Source of the DNA: an uncultured Oscillospiraceae bacterium
Lineage (GTDB): Bacteria > Bacillota > Clostridia > Oscillospirales > Oscillospiraceae
Length of the DNA: 45,792 bases
Direction: 5' to 3'
NCBI GenBank assembly: GCA_934597175.1
Contig: CAKTQR010000016.1
Coordinates: forward strand, 1-45,792
Positions within the stretch are counted from its first letter, which is position 1, and each line of letters opens with the position of its first letter. A program made the position numbers and the translations under genes. Below, in pieces: positions 24,235 to 32,379 of the stretch. The notes under the pieces were generated by a model. It was given only the letters and a program-made list of their open reading frames with translations, ran no database searches and was not told where the DNA came from.

Positions 24235-24263
24235 TTGCTTTTCTTCCCCGTAAAATGTATAAT
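24235..24263 (+). promoter_or_regulatory. promoter of the YtoI-like regulator gene
   Basis: -35 TTGCTT (24235-24240), 17-bp spacer, perfect -10 TATAAT (24258-24263). The start would be about 25 nt before the GTG start codon. Confidence 0.7.
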
Positions 24264-24294
24264 TGTCACCGTGATTTGATACAGTTTGTTTGGG

Positions 24295-25599
24295 GTGAGT
24301 ACCATTTCAATTAAAAATGATATAGTTTTATCGCACATTGAGGCGATAGAGCCCGGGACGAAGATCTCGGTGCGAGGGCTGGCATCGGAGCTGAATGTCA
24401 GTGAGGGCACGGTCTATAAAGCCATCAAAGAGGCCGAGCAGCGTGGACTCGTCATCACAAAGCCCAAGTCCGGCACATTCCGCATGGAGTCTGCCGTAAG
24501 CTCGGACGACTGCGCCGTGACGCTTTCTGAGCTTGTGTCGGCGCTCGGGGTCAGCTGTGCATCGGGCAGAAAGTCTCTCGGCTGTACAATAGATAATATA
24601 GTCATCTGCGACAGCGACGAGGCGCAGCTTGTAAGCCGCCTTGAATACAACGACCCGAGCCGCACACTATGCATTGTCGGCAATCGTCCCGATTTTCAAA
24701 CCCTGATAATGCAATATAAAGCGCATATGCTGATAACGGGCGGCAGCCGGCCGAGCGATTACCACATCGTCAAGGCCGAGAAAAACGGAATGTGCATCCT
24801 CACGACGATACAGAACACCTACACGATAATGAAGCTGCTTGACAGTCAGTTTGCCTCGGCAAGGCTCGCAAGCGAGGACGCACCCGTGTCCGACTGGATG
24901 CAGGCGCCAAACTATCTGTACCGCAACGACTATGTTGCCGACTGGCAGCGGTATTATGACGAGCAGTTTTCCGGCATGAAGGCTTTCCCCGTCGTCGACG
25001 AGGAGCTGCATCTGTGCGGCGGGATAGACATTCCCCGGACCTTTGCAGCAGGTCACACGCAGAAGCTCTCGACGCTCGTGTCGCAGGATGCAAAAATTCT
25101 GACGCTCGATGCGCAAAGCTCGGTGCGTGAGGCGGCACGGAAGATGATGCTCTCGGGCAGCCCGTTTGCCGCCGTGGTGCGTGACGGCAAGATGGAGGGC
25201 GTTTTCTACACCTCGGATCTTATCCGCTATTTCATGTACTCGGGCTCGGAGAGCGTGTCGGACTACGCTTCGTTTTTAGTGCCTGCGCCGGAGTATTCAA
25301 ATGAGGACCGCAGGGTGTACGAGCTGCACATCCCCGAGGTGGAGCTTGCGAATATGGACATTCTGCCGACGGCGCTTATGCTCGTCGCCGCCGACAAGCA
25401 TCTTGCCCAGCAGGGGTATCTTAACTATTCGCTCAGCAGCAGCTCGTTTTTCTATCCCGAGAAGATAACGAAGACGGGCGGGCTCATGCTGTGCACAACG
25501 CTGACATCAAACGGCAAGGCCGGCTGCTCGGTCGAGACCGAGGTCTACACCGAGGCTGCGACCTACGCCAAGGCCATGCTCATTTTTACGGAACGGTAA
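24295..25599 (+). CDS. YtoI-like regulator: HTH, DRTGG, CBS pair, hotdog domain
   Basis: Predicted transcription regulator with ligand sensing. The N-terminal winged helix (about 1-65, SVRGLASELNVSEGTVYKAI) is GntR-like. A DRTGG-type domain follows (about 75-185, ITGGSRPSD near 145), then two CBS motifs (about 195-325, adenine-nucleotide binding in relatives) and a C-terminal hotdog/thioesterase-like domain (about 330-434). Same architecture and length (434) as B. subtilis YtoI. GTG at 24295 is chosen since MSTISIKNDIV aligns with the YtoI N-terminus; the ribosome site is poor, so the start is uncertain by a few codons. Between two acyl-CoA dehydrogenase genes, it is a plausible acyl-CoA sensor for them. 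Confidence 0.85.
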   Translation: MSTISIKNDIVLSHIEAIEPGTKISVRGLASELNVSEGTVYKAIKEAEQRGLVITKPKSGTFRMESAVSSDDCAVTLSELVSALGVSCASGRKSLGCTIDNIVICDSDEAQLVSRLEYNDPSRTLCIVGNRPDFQTLIMQYKAHMLITGGSRPSDYHIVKAEKNGMCILTTIQNTYTIMKLLDSQFASARLASEDAPVSDWMQAPNYLYRNDYVADWQRYYDEQFSGMKAFPVVDEELHLCGGIDIPRTFAAGHTQKLSTLVSQDAKILTLDAQSSVREAARKMMLSGSPFAAVVRDGKMEGVFYTSDLIRYFMYSGSESVSDYASFLVPAPEYSNEDRRVYELHIPEVELANMDILPTALMLVAADKHLAQQGYLNYSLSSSSFFYPEKITKTGGLMLCTTLTSNGKAGCSVETEVYTEAATYAKAMLIFTER

Positions 25600-25611
25600 G
25601 GTAACAAAGCT

Positions 25612-26757
25612 ATGTTTTTACTGACGAAGGAACAGGAAAAGCTCAAGTGTGAGCTTCAGGAGTTTGTCGACTACGAGATACTCCCCGTGGCGACGGAGCT
25701 TGATATACGAGGCGGTTTTCCGCATGAAATTTTTTCACGCATTGGCAGGATGGGCTATCTCGATGCGGAGTTTGAATACATCGGCAGCGGCGCAAAATAC
25801 AGTGCCCTTGAGGGCGCAATGATAATCGAGGAGCTGTCGAGAGGTCTTGCGTCACTGGGACTTATAATAAGCCCGCAGTATCAGTGCACGGAGCTTATAG
25901 CCTACTGCGGCACGGAAACGCTGAAGAAAAAGGTTATCGAGCCTGCCCGCCGGGGCGAGCTGCTGCTTGCCTTTGCCATATCTGAGGAGCGGGGCGGCTC
26001 GGACGCACTGGGCGTTGACACCATCGCCGTAAAGGACGGCGACCGCTGGATACTGACCGGCAAAAAGTGCTGGGTCACAAACGCAGGCTTTGCCGACGGC
26101 TATATCGTCACGGCCAAAAGCCCGTCGGCAGAGCGCAGCCGCAGTATGAGCATGTTCTACATCCCCAAGGACTCCCCGGGGCTTACCGTGGTCGAAAACC
26201 GCAACATGATAGGGCTCAACAATTCGCCCATGGGGCATATTATTCTTGACGAATGCCCGATACCCGGCTACTGCCTTGTGGGCGAGGAAAATGTGGGCTA
26301 TCCGTTCATAAAGCCGCTTCTTAACGAAGGCAGGCTGGATATGGCCGCCGTGGCGGTCGGTATTTCGCAGGCTGCACTTGACTATTCCACAACATGCGCC
26401 GGACGCATAGGGCTCTACGGCCGCAGTTTGGCGTCATATCAAGGTGTGTCGTTCCCGATTGCGGATATGTACACGAAAACACTGATGGCGAGAAACTCGC
26501 TGTACACGGTGGCATCCATGATGGCAAACGGTCTGCCGCACACAAGGGATGCCGCAGCGCTCAAGCTCTTTGCAACGGAAAGTGCCTTTGAAACGGCCAA
26601 AGCCGCCTGTCAGATACACGGCGCATACGGTCTGAGCGCACAGTCGGGCGTCGACCGCCTTTTCCGTGACGCCCACATGCTGACCGTCGCCGAGGGCACA
26701 TCGGAGATCTGCCGCATAGTCATTTCCGGAGGTCTGACGAATCCGAACAAGAAATAA
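25612..26757 (+). CDS. acyl-CoA dehydrogenase, second copy
   Basis: Same family as the copy at 22731 but clearly divergent. FAISEERGGSDA and CWVTNAGFADGYIV match the substrate/FAD regions, and the catalytic base is Glu361 in VAEGTSEIC. The usual GRI-G-AAQALG block reads GRLDMAAVAVGIS, and the R-x-x-F-G segment reads AGRIGLYGRSLASYQ. Length 381. It starts 12 bp after the regulator gene with AAGGT upstream, so the two are cotranscribed away from the first dehydrogenase operon. It may act on a different intermediate of the same pathway, or form a heteromer with the other copy. Confidence 0.92.
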   Translation: MFLLTKEQEKLKCELQEFVDYEILPVATELDIRGGFPHEIFSRIGRMGYLDAEFEYIGSGAKYSALEGAMIIEELSRGLASLGLIISPQYQCTELIAYCGTETLKKKVIEPARRGELLLAFAISEERGGSDALGVDTIAVKDGDRWILTGKKCWVTNAGFADGYIVTAKSPSAERSRSMSMFYIPKDSPGLTVVENRNMIGLNNSPMGHIILDECPIPGYCLVGEENVGYPFIKPLLNEGRLDMAAVAVGISQAALDYSTTCAGRIGLYGRSLASYQGVSFPIADMYTKTLMARNSLYTVASMMANGLPHTRDAAALKLFATESAFETAKAACQIHGAYGLSAQSGVDRLFRDAHMLTVAEGTSEICRIVISGGLTNPNKK

Positions 26758-26760
26758 ATC

Positions 26761-26787
26761 AAGCAGCGGCTCAGGCCGCTGCTTTTT
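26761..26787 (+). terminator. rho-independent terminator
   Basis: 10-bp stem AAGCAGCGGC / GCCGCTGCTT, loop TCAG, tail TTTTTG, 3 bp after the acyl-CoA dehydrogenase stop. Confidence 0.9.
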
Positions 26788-26846
26788 GCTTGTGTAAAGA
26801 TAAACAATTTCGTGTAAATTTCTTAACACGGGCTTAATATAATATA

Positions 26847-26855
26847 TGGTATAAT
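26847..26855 (+). promoter_or_regulatory. extended -10 promoter at the edge of the repeat element
   Basis: TGGTATAAT (extended -10 TGn followed by a perfect -10). No good -35 at the right distance. Predicted transcription start is about 26862, within the first bases of the repeat's left terminal stem, so the element would be transcribed as a leader of the kinase gene. Confidence 0.5.
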
Positions 26856-26856
26856 G

Positions 26857-27138
26857 TAAGCTGACGAGAGCCGAGCGACTATCGGTTTTGACGGGCATAT
26901 TTCCGCTCATGCTGCGTTGAAGCCCTTGCCAATACTTGTGTATTCCCTGCACGCTTCGCCTTGCCTGAGCAAAAATCTGCTCCGTCAAAACTGCAAGGCA
27001 TCTGTCAGTAGTGTTTTTCGAGGGATTTTCGGCTTTCTTTTGGTGCAGGCGGGCTTTGTGCCCGGCAAGACGAAAAAAGGCGAAAAGCGCCGAAAGGGCA
27101 CACTGACAGACGATAGGTGTTCGGCTTTCGCCAGCTTA
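26857..27138 (+). repeat. 282-bp element with terminal inverted repeats, copy A
   Basis: Ends in TAAGCTG...CAGCTTA with about 27-bp imperfect terminal inverted repeats (left arm continues ACGAGAGCCGA...CTATCG). The interior is highly similar to the reverse complement of 41455-41736, also 282 bp. Inner inverted repeats: CTGTCAGT (27002-27009) with ACTGACAG (27101-27108), GTTTTGACGG with CCGTCAAAAC, and a GGGC/GCCC apical hairpin. The ribosome site of the kinase gene starts at its last base. The 391-bp gap 26758-27148 is filled by a terminator, a promoter and this element. It contains no conserved reading frame. MITE or structured RNA. Confidence 0.85.
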
Positions 27139-27148
27139 AGGTGATCAG

Positions 27149-28246
27149 ATGAAGAAAAACAACAACTTCACAAAAGCCGATGTGCGAATATTCCGCTTGC
27201 TCAAAAACTGGGCGATAACCGTTGCGGCGCTCGCAGTGGCGTGTATAATCTGCTCGGCTATAAAGCGCATAAATTCCTCAGATCCGTATGTGCCGATGAT
27301 ATTCGTCCTGGCGGTGCTTATCATATCGCTGCTGACCGACGGATATTTTTACGGCGTGCTCACCTCTTTTGTGAGCGTCATCGTCGTTAACTGGGCGTTT
27401 ACATACCCGTACATGAAGCTCGACTTTTCAATTTACGGCTACTCAACGACCTTTCTTACCATGCTCGCCGTGTCGCTCGCCATATCCACGCTCACAACAA
27501 GGGTACACGAGCAGGAAAAGCTCCGGCACGACACCGAGCAGGCGCAGCTGAGGGCAAACCTGCTGCGGGCGGTGTCGCACGATCTGCGCACTCCCCTGAC
27601 CTCGATAATCGGTTCAATAAGTGCCGTCATCGACGGGGGCGAAAGCCTCGCCGAGGAGCAGAAGATAAGCATGCTCACCGACGCCAAGGAGGATGCCGAG
27701 TGGCTCGTGCGGATGGTGGAGAATCTGCTGTCTATCACCCGCATAAGCGGCAGCTCCGAGCCGAACATTCAAAAATCGCCGGAGCTTATCGAGGAGATAG
27801 TCGGCGACTGCGTTACGAAGTTTAAAAAGCGCAACCCCGATGTTGCGCTCAAGGTCAATGTGCCTGACACGCCGCTCATGGTCAGCGTCGACGCCATGCT
27901 CATAGAGCAGGTCCTGATGAATCTCATGGATAACGCCGTGCACCACGCCGAGGGCATGACCGAGCTTTGCGTCAATGTCACGCAGTGCAAAAGCTTTGTG
28001 CAGGTCGCAGTGTCGGATAACGGCAAGGGTCTTGACCCGTACATCCTCGACGATATCTTCAAGGGTCAGCTCGTCTCAAACGACGGCACGAGCCCCGACA
28101 GCAACAAATTCAGAGGCATCGGTCTTGCCGTGTGCAAGTCCATAGTCACCGCCCACGGCGGCAAGATATCCGCCGACAACAAGCCCACGGGCGGCGCAAT
28201 TTTTACATTCACACTACCACTACAACCGGAGGAAATTGAAGAATGA
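27149..28246 (+). CDS. sensor histidine kinase, KdpD C-terminal type (DUF4118)
   Basis: Membrane sensor kinase. Four hydrophobic segments in residues 20-115 form a DUF4118-like membrane module as in KdpD; a coiled linker leads to the phospho-acceptor His144 (RAVSHDLRTPLTSI). The catalytic domain shows the N-box NLMDNAVHH, DNGKGLD and GIGLAV. At 365 residues it lacks the N-terminal KdpD and Usp domains of full KdpD. AAGGTGA lies 4 nt before the ATG. It overlaps the response-regulator gene by 4 bp. No kdpFABC genes are in the window, so a potassium signal is not assured. Confidence 0.93.
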   Translation: MKKNNNFTKADVRIFRLLKNWAITVAALAVACIICSAIKRINSSDPYVPMIFVLAVLIISLLTDGYFYGVLTSFVSVIVVNWAFTYPYMKLDFSIYGYSTTFLTMLAVSLAISTLTTRVHEQEKLRHDTEQAQLRANLLRAVSHDLRTPLTSIIGSISAVIDGGESLAEEQKISMLTDAKEDAEWLVRMVENLLSITRISGSSEPNIQKSPELIEEIVGDCVTKFKKRNPDVALKVNVPDTPLMVSVDAMLIEQVLMNLMDNAVHHAEGMTELCVNVTQCKSFVQVAVSDNGKGLDPYILDDIFKGQLVSNDGTSPDSNKFRGIGLAVCKSIVTAHGGKISADNKPTGGAIFTFTLPLQPEEIEE

Positions 28247-28950
28247 ATATCAGAGACAAAATTCTTGTAGTTGAAGACGAAAAAAGCATAACCAACTTCC
28301 TGCGCACCATACTCGTTTCAAACGACTACGATGTTATCGTCGCAAGCTCCGGCGCAGAGGCTTATTCCATGATAACCTCCCACTGCCCCGACCTTATCGT
28401 GCTCGATCTCGGCCTGCCGGACATTGACGGTCTCCAGATCATAAAATCCGTGCGTGAGTGGACGCTGCTGCCGATAGTCGTGGTCTCTGCCCGTGCGCAC
28501 GAGCGTGACAAGGTGCAGGCGCTTGACCTCGGCGCTGACGACTATATCACAAAGCCCTTCGGCGCAGCCGAGCTTCTTGCCCGCATCCGCACGGCGATAC
28601 GCCACACCCGCACGGGTCTTGCAAACGAGACTATAGCCACCACCGGCAAGTTCAAGGCCGGCGACCTTGAGATAGACTACGACAAGCATCAGGTGCTCGT
28701 AAACGGCGTGAACGCAAACCTCACGCAGAACGAGTACAAGATAATCGGCCTTTTGGGCAAGTGTGCAGGTAAGGTGCTGACCTATGACTACATCATCAAG
28801 GAGCTGTGGGGACCCGGCACGAAGGGCAACAACCAGAGTCTGCGTGTCCACATGGCGAACATCCGCCGCAAGATCGAGAAAAACCCCGCCGAGCCGCAGT
28901 ATATCTTCACCGAGATAGGCGTCGGCTACCGCATGATAGAGGGAGATTGA
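28243..28950 (+). CDS. OmpR-family response regulator, KdpE-like
   Basis: Receiver domain with acidic pair ED(11-12), phospho-acceptor Asp55 in VLDLGLPD, and Lys104 in DYITKPFG, followed by an OmpR-type winged-helix domain (about 135-235, with LTYDYIIKELWG and VHMANIRRKIE). Length 235 is typical. Start overlaps the kinase stop (ATGA). It is the partner of the preceding kinase. Target genes unknown; the following yitT gene is a candidate because it lies 63 bp downstream behind a separate -10 box. Confidence 0.95.
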   Translation: MNIRDKILVVEDEKSITNFLRTILVSNDYDVIVASSGAEAYSMITSHCPDLIVLDLGLPDIDGLQIIKSVREWTLLPIVVVSARAHERDKVQALDLGADDYITKPFGAAELLARIRTAIRHTRTGLANETIATTGKFKAGDLEIDYDKHQVLVNGVNANLTQNEYKIIGLLGKCAGKVLTYDYIIKELWGPGTKGNNQSLRVHMANIRRKIEKNPAEPQYIFTEIGVGYRMIEGD

Positions 28951-28965
28951 GTTAGCCGCTGATTT

Positions 28966-28987
28966 GTGGTATTAGTGGTATTATAAT
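28966..28987 (+). promoter_or_regulatory. tandem 9-bp repeat and -10 box before yitT-like gene
   Basis: Two copies of GTGGTATTA in tandem (28966-28983) run into a perfect -10 TATAAT (28982-28987). No -35 of good score. Direct repeats at this position resemble sites for OmpR-type response regulators that compensate for a poor -35; inferred. Confidence 0.35.
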
Positions 28988-29013
28988 AAGCAAAAACTAT
29001 TTGAGGCGATCCC

Positions 29014-29898
29014 ATGAAGCAATTTTTAAAAGAACATCTATTCCCTGTTTTAATGCTCATCGTCGGTGCGGCGTGCGCCGCATTTTCAATTGAGTGCTTC
29101 CTTATCCCGAACACCATCCTTGACGGCGGCGTGACGGGTATCAGCATGATGATAAACTACACCTCCGGCGTTGCGCTGAGTATTCTCATCGTTGTCATAA
29201 ACATCCCGTTTTTCATCATCGGATTTAAGGCGATGGGTAAGCGCTTTCTGTTCAAGGGTGTGTTTTCCACAGTGGCTTTCGCCCTGTTTCTTGAGGTGTT
29301 CAAGGGCGTTGAAACGGTGACGAATTCCGAGCTGCTGGCCGTCGTGTTCGGCGGCGTGCTGCTGGGTGTCGGTGTCGGTCTGGTGCTGCGCTACGGCGGC
29401 TGCCTTGACGGCACGGAGATCGCCGCAATGCTCTTATCCCGCAAGGTCGGCGTGTCCACGGGCGGCCTTATCTTCATGATAAACATCTTTATCTATCTGA
29501 CCGCCGGTCTGCTCTTCGGCTGGGACAGAGCGCTTTTGTCGCTGCTTACATATTTTATCACCTTTAAGATAATAGACCTCGTCGAGGAGGGTATGAATCA
29601 GGCGAGGGCCGCTATGATAATCACCGAGCATGCCGAGAAGCTCGCCGACGCTATATACGCAAAGCTCGGCAGGACCTGCACATTTATAAACGCCGAGGGT
29701 CTCGTTTCCGGCAGCGGCAAGACGGTTTTGTACTGCGTCATCACCCGTGTCGAGGTAAACGAGCTCAAGCGCATCATAAAAGACTCCGATGTCAGCGCAT
29801 TCGTCACCATCTCCGAGGTGTCCGAGATACTCGGCAATCACATAAAGCGCAACCATATCGAGGCTAAGCCTATTGACGAGACGGCAAAAAGTGAGTAA
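29014..29898 (+). CDS. YitT-family membrane protein
   Basis: Integral membrane protein with five to six hydrophobic helices in residues 8-185 (PVLMLIVGAACAAFSIECFL first), conserved ILDGGVTGIS and GGCLDGTEI motifs, and a cytoplasmic DUF2179 domain at about 200-280 (AAMIITEHAEKLADAI). Length 294 is normal. GAGG lies 7 nt before the ATG. The family's transport role is not established. It precedes the deaminase gene by 37 bp. Confidence 0.92.
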   Translation: MKQFLKEHLFPVLMLIVGAACAAFSIECFLIPNTILDGGVTGISMMINYTSGVALSILIVVINIPFFIIGFKAMGKRFLFKGVFSTVAFALFLEVFKGVETVTNSELLAVVFGGVLLGVGVGLVLRYGGCLDGTEIAAMLLSRKVGVSTGGLIFMINIFIYLTAGLLFGWDRALLSLLTYFITFKIIDLVEEGMNQARAAMIITEHAEKLADAIYAKLGRTCTFINAEGLVSGSGKTVLYCVITRVEVNELKRIIKDSDVSAFVTISEVSEILGNHIKRNHIEAKPIDETAKSE

Positions 29899-29935
29899 AA
29901 TACGCTTAAGATGAGATATTTCGGAGGCCGCAGCA

Positions 29936-30424
29936 ATGGATAACCGCACAAGCAAGGAAAACTACTATCTTGATATCGCCGACGCAGTTTTGCAGCGCTC
30001 GACATGCCTAAGGCGCATGTACGGTGCGATAATCGTCCGCAACGACGAGATAATCTCCACCGGCTACAACGGTGCGCCCCGTGGCAGGATAAACTGCACG
30101 GACGCAGGCCGCTGCGCAAGAGTCGAGATGAAGATTCCCTCCGGTGAGCGATACGAGCTTTGCCGCAGCGTGCACGCCGAGGCGAATGCGATAATCTCCG
30201 CATCCCGCCGTGACATGATCGGCTCGATACTGTATCTTGTCGGCCGGGACGCAAAGACCAAGGAGCTTTTAACAAACGCAACAAGCTGTTCCATGTGCCG
30301 TCGCCAGATCATAAATGCCGGCATCGCAAAGGTCATCATCCGCACCGGCAAGGACAGATTTACGATAGTCGATGTCGACGAGTGGATAAAAAACGACGAC
30401 TCCATGTTCTGGACGGAGATATAA
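29936..30424 (+). CDS. dCMP/cytidine deaminase-family protein (ComEB-like)
   Basis: Zinc-dependent nucleotide deaminase, probably dCMP to dUMP. Zinc ligands His80 (HAEANAI, with Glu82 as proton shuttle), Cys118 and Cys121 (SCSMCRRQI). The GYNGAPRG loop is typical of dCMP deaminases. Length 162. CGGAGG precedes the ATG by 10 nt. Free-standing at the end of the plus-strand set, followed by a bidirectional terminator. Confidence 0.9.
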   Translation: MDNRTSKENYYLDIADAVLQRSTCLRRMYGAIIVRNDEIISTGYNGAPRGRINCTDAGRCARVEMKIPSGERYELCRSVHAEANAIISASRRDMIGSILYLVGRDAKTKELLTNATSCSMCRRQIINAGIAKVIIRTGKDRFTIVDVDEWIKNDDSMFWTEI

Positions 30425-30427
30425 CAA

Positions 30428-30463
30428 AAAAAACTGCTGTACCCGTTGGTACAGCAGTTTTTT
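30428..30463. terminator. bidirectional terminator between dCMP deaminase and yhaN-like genes
   Basis: 16-bp perfect stem AAAAAACTGCTGTACC / GGTACAGCAGTTTTTT, loop CGTT. Serves the plus-strand deaminase gene and, on the minus strand, the yhaN-like gene whose stop is at its edge. Confidence 0.92.
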
Positions 30464-32379
30464 CATACCTGCTTGCAGGTGAACAAAATGACCTGACGCT
30501 GTTTTGCTATCTCGCCGAGGAGCTTCATCGCCTGAGCGGTGCGTGTAGCATCGAGGTTAACGAGCGTGTCGTCGAGTATCAGGGGGCACGACGAATTTTC
30601 CGGCAGCGCCAGCGTGCACACGGCAAGGCGCACCGCAAGGTACATGAGGTCGAGCGTTCCGGCGCTTAAGTACTCCGTCTCACGGGGCACGGTGTCGCCT
30701 GCAAGTCTCGTCTTGGCGGTGAAGTCCCGGTTTATGAGCACGCCCTCGTACCTGCCGTCGGTGACGACGGACATGTACTGCGCCGCAAGCCTGCCCAGCT
30801 CCGGTGAGAAGCGGCTCTGGATATCGGCATCGGCAGCCCGCAGGGTCTCGACCGCAAGGGCAATGGCGTCAAACTCCGCCTGCATGGTTTCGTGCAGGCT
30901 CTCCATATTTTTAAGCTCCGAGCCGAGCACCAGGGGGTCGCCGAGCGTTTCGATGCGGCCCTTTATCTCGGAAATGCGTGCCGAGAGCAGGTCGCAGCTG
31001 CGCCGGGCAGCCTCAAGCTCACGCTTTAGCTGAGCCGCCTCGTTGTCGCCGGTACTGAAGTCGAGGTCCTGAAGCGTTCTCGCCTCCGCCGCCTCCTGCG
31101 ACAGGCGCAGCCTGGCCAGCGCTCTGGCACGGCGCTTTTCGTCCTCGTCGGCATCCGTAAATTCCTTGTACAGCCTCAGATATTCGTCAAAGCAGGCGTT
31201 TATGCCGTCCTCGTCGGACGCCTTGTATTTTGAAAGCAGCAGCTTGCGCTGCCGTCCGGCATCGTGCGCAGAAGTTCTTGCCTTTATGAGCCTTGCATAC
31301 AGCAGCGCCGCCAGCACGATCAGCACGCCGCCCGCTATGAGCGCATACATCTTGAAGCTTGCGGGCAGCGCAAGCACCGCCGCCGCAATGAGTGCAAGTG
31401 CGAGCACAAGGCAAACGACCGGCAGTGCGGGGCTCGTCTTTTTCTCGGACTCGGTCTTGAGCTCAAGGCACTTTTCCACATCCGCCCTGACCTCGGGCTC
31501 GACCGCCTCGGGCTTCCTTTCGCCGATGATGCTGTCGCACAGCTCACTCCGGCGCTCGTCACGCTTTTTGGCGGCTTTTTCATGCGCATCGTTTGCGGCG
31601 TTTATATCGTTGCGGAGATTTTGCAGATTTGCAAGCACATCACGGCGAGCCGTTTTTCTGCTCTCCGTCACGGCGCTTTCAAGCTGCCTGCAATTTTCCC
31701 TGCCCTGCTCAAGCTGCTCTGCCAGCCGCTCGCTTTCCGCTGCGGCGGCGTTTAGCTCGGCAAGGCGGTTTTTCGTCTCCGCCATGCGCTTTTCAAGCTC
31801 GGGGAGCTTGCCCCGGGTGTTGAAGCGCCGTGAGCGCTGCCACGCACGAAGCTGGTTGTCTGCCTCGGTGAACGAGCAGTCCTCGTCGCCGGTGGAGACT
31901 ATCGCACTTATGCGCTTTTCAAGCTCGGGGCTGCCGGTGACGGCTATCGACCCCTGCTCGACAAAGGCGCTGCGGCGGAAAACCTCTTTCGATGCGCCGG
32001 TGAGCGCCTCACCGACATTGCTGCCGTCAAGCCCGTCGACAGGCACATTCGTCCCCGTGTAGACGGCGGAAAACTCACGCATGGGCGCAGATTTAAGCTT
32101 CGTCGTTCTCGTTATGGTGATGTCCTTGCCGTTTGCCGTGAGCTCCATCTCGCCCTGCATGGCCGCTCCCGACCACGGGGCGTAGCGCAGCTTGTCCGGC
32201 AGGTGACCGGCCTTTTGGCGCTCGGAGCTGTCGACACCGTAGAGCATCGCCCGGATGAAAGCGCACCATGTGCTTTTGCCGCTTTCGTTGGGTGCGCAGA
32301 TGACATTTAAGCCATCGTGAAGCTCAAGGCTCTCACCCTCAAGCTTGCCGAAGGACGCCGTCAGCTTATTGATCGTCAT
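30463..32379 (-). CDS. YhaN-like SMC-type ATPase
   Basis: Large coiled-coil ATPase that works with a YhaO-type nuclease, as SbcC with SbcD. Walker A APNESGKST near the N-terminus, a signature-like LSAGTLDLMYLA and Walker B CPLILDDTLVNLD near the C-terminus. Long Glu/Lys/Arg-rich helices surround two adjacent hydrophobic segments near the middle (LPVVCLVLALALIAAAV and MYALIAGGVLIVLAALL), so it may be membrane-bound as in YhaN. ATG at 32379 has GAGGAGG 8 nt upstream. Product 638 residues. Overlaps the yhaO-like gene by 14 bp. Confidence 0.88.
   Translation of the reverse strand: MTINKLTASFGKLEGESLELHDGLNVICAPNESGKSTWCAFIRAMLYGVDSSERQKAGHLPDKLRYAPWSGAAMQGEMELTANGKDITITRTTKLKSAPMREFSAVYTGTNVPVDGLDGSNVGEALTGASKEVFRRSAFVEQGSIAVTGSPELEKRISAIVSTGDEDCSFTEADNQLRAWQRSRRFNTRGKLPELEKRMAETKNRLAELNAAAAESERLAEQLEQGRENCRQLESAVTESRKTARRDVLANLQNLRNDINAANDAHEKAAKKRDERRSELCDSIIGERKPEAVEPEVRADVEKCLELKTESEKKTSPALPVVCLVLALALIAAAVLALPASFKMYALIAGGVLIVLAALLYARLIKARTSAHDAGRQRKLLLSKYKASDEDGINACFDEYLRLYKEFTDADEDEKRRARALARLRLSQEAAEARTLQDLDFSTGDNEAAQLKRELEAARRSCDLLSARISEIKGRIETLGDPLVLGSELKNMESLHETMQAEFDAIALAVETLRAADADIQSRFSPELGRLAAQYMSVVTDGRYEGVLINRDFTAKTRLAGDTVPRETEYLSAGTLDLMYLAVRLAVCTLALPENSSCPLILDDTLVNLDATRTAQAMKLLGEIAKQRQVILFTCKQV

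Noticed and set aside
26917..27144. 75-codon frame inside repeat copy A
   Set aside because: The frame is not kept in copy B although the DNA is highly similar, so the element is unlikely to code for protein.
27149..28950. Calling the two-component system kdpDE outright
   Set aside because: The kinase lacks the KdpD and Usp domains and no kdpFABC genes are present, so only KdpD/KdpE-like is justified.
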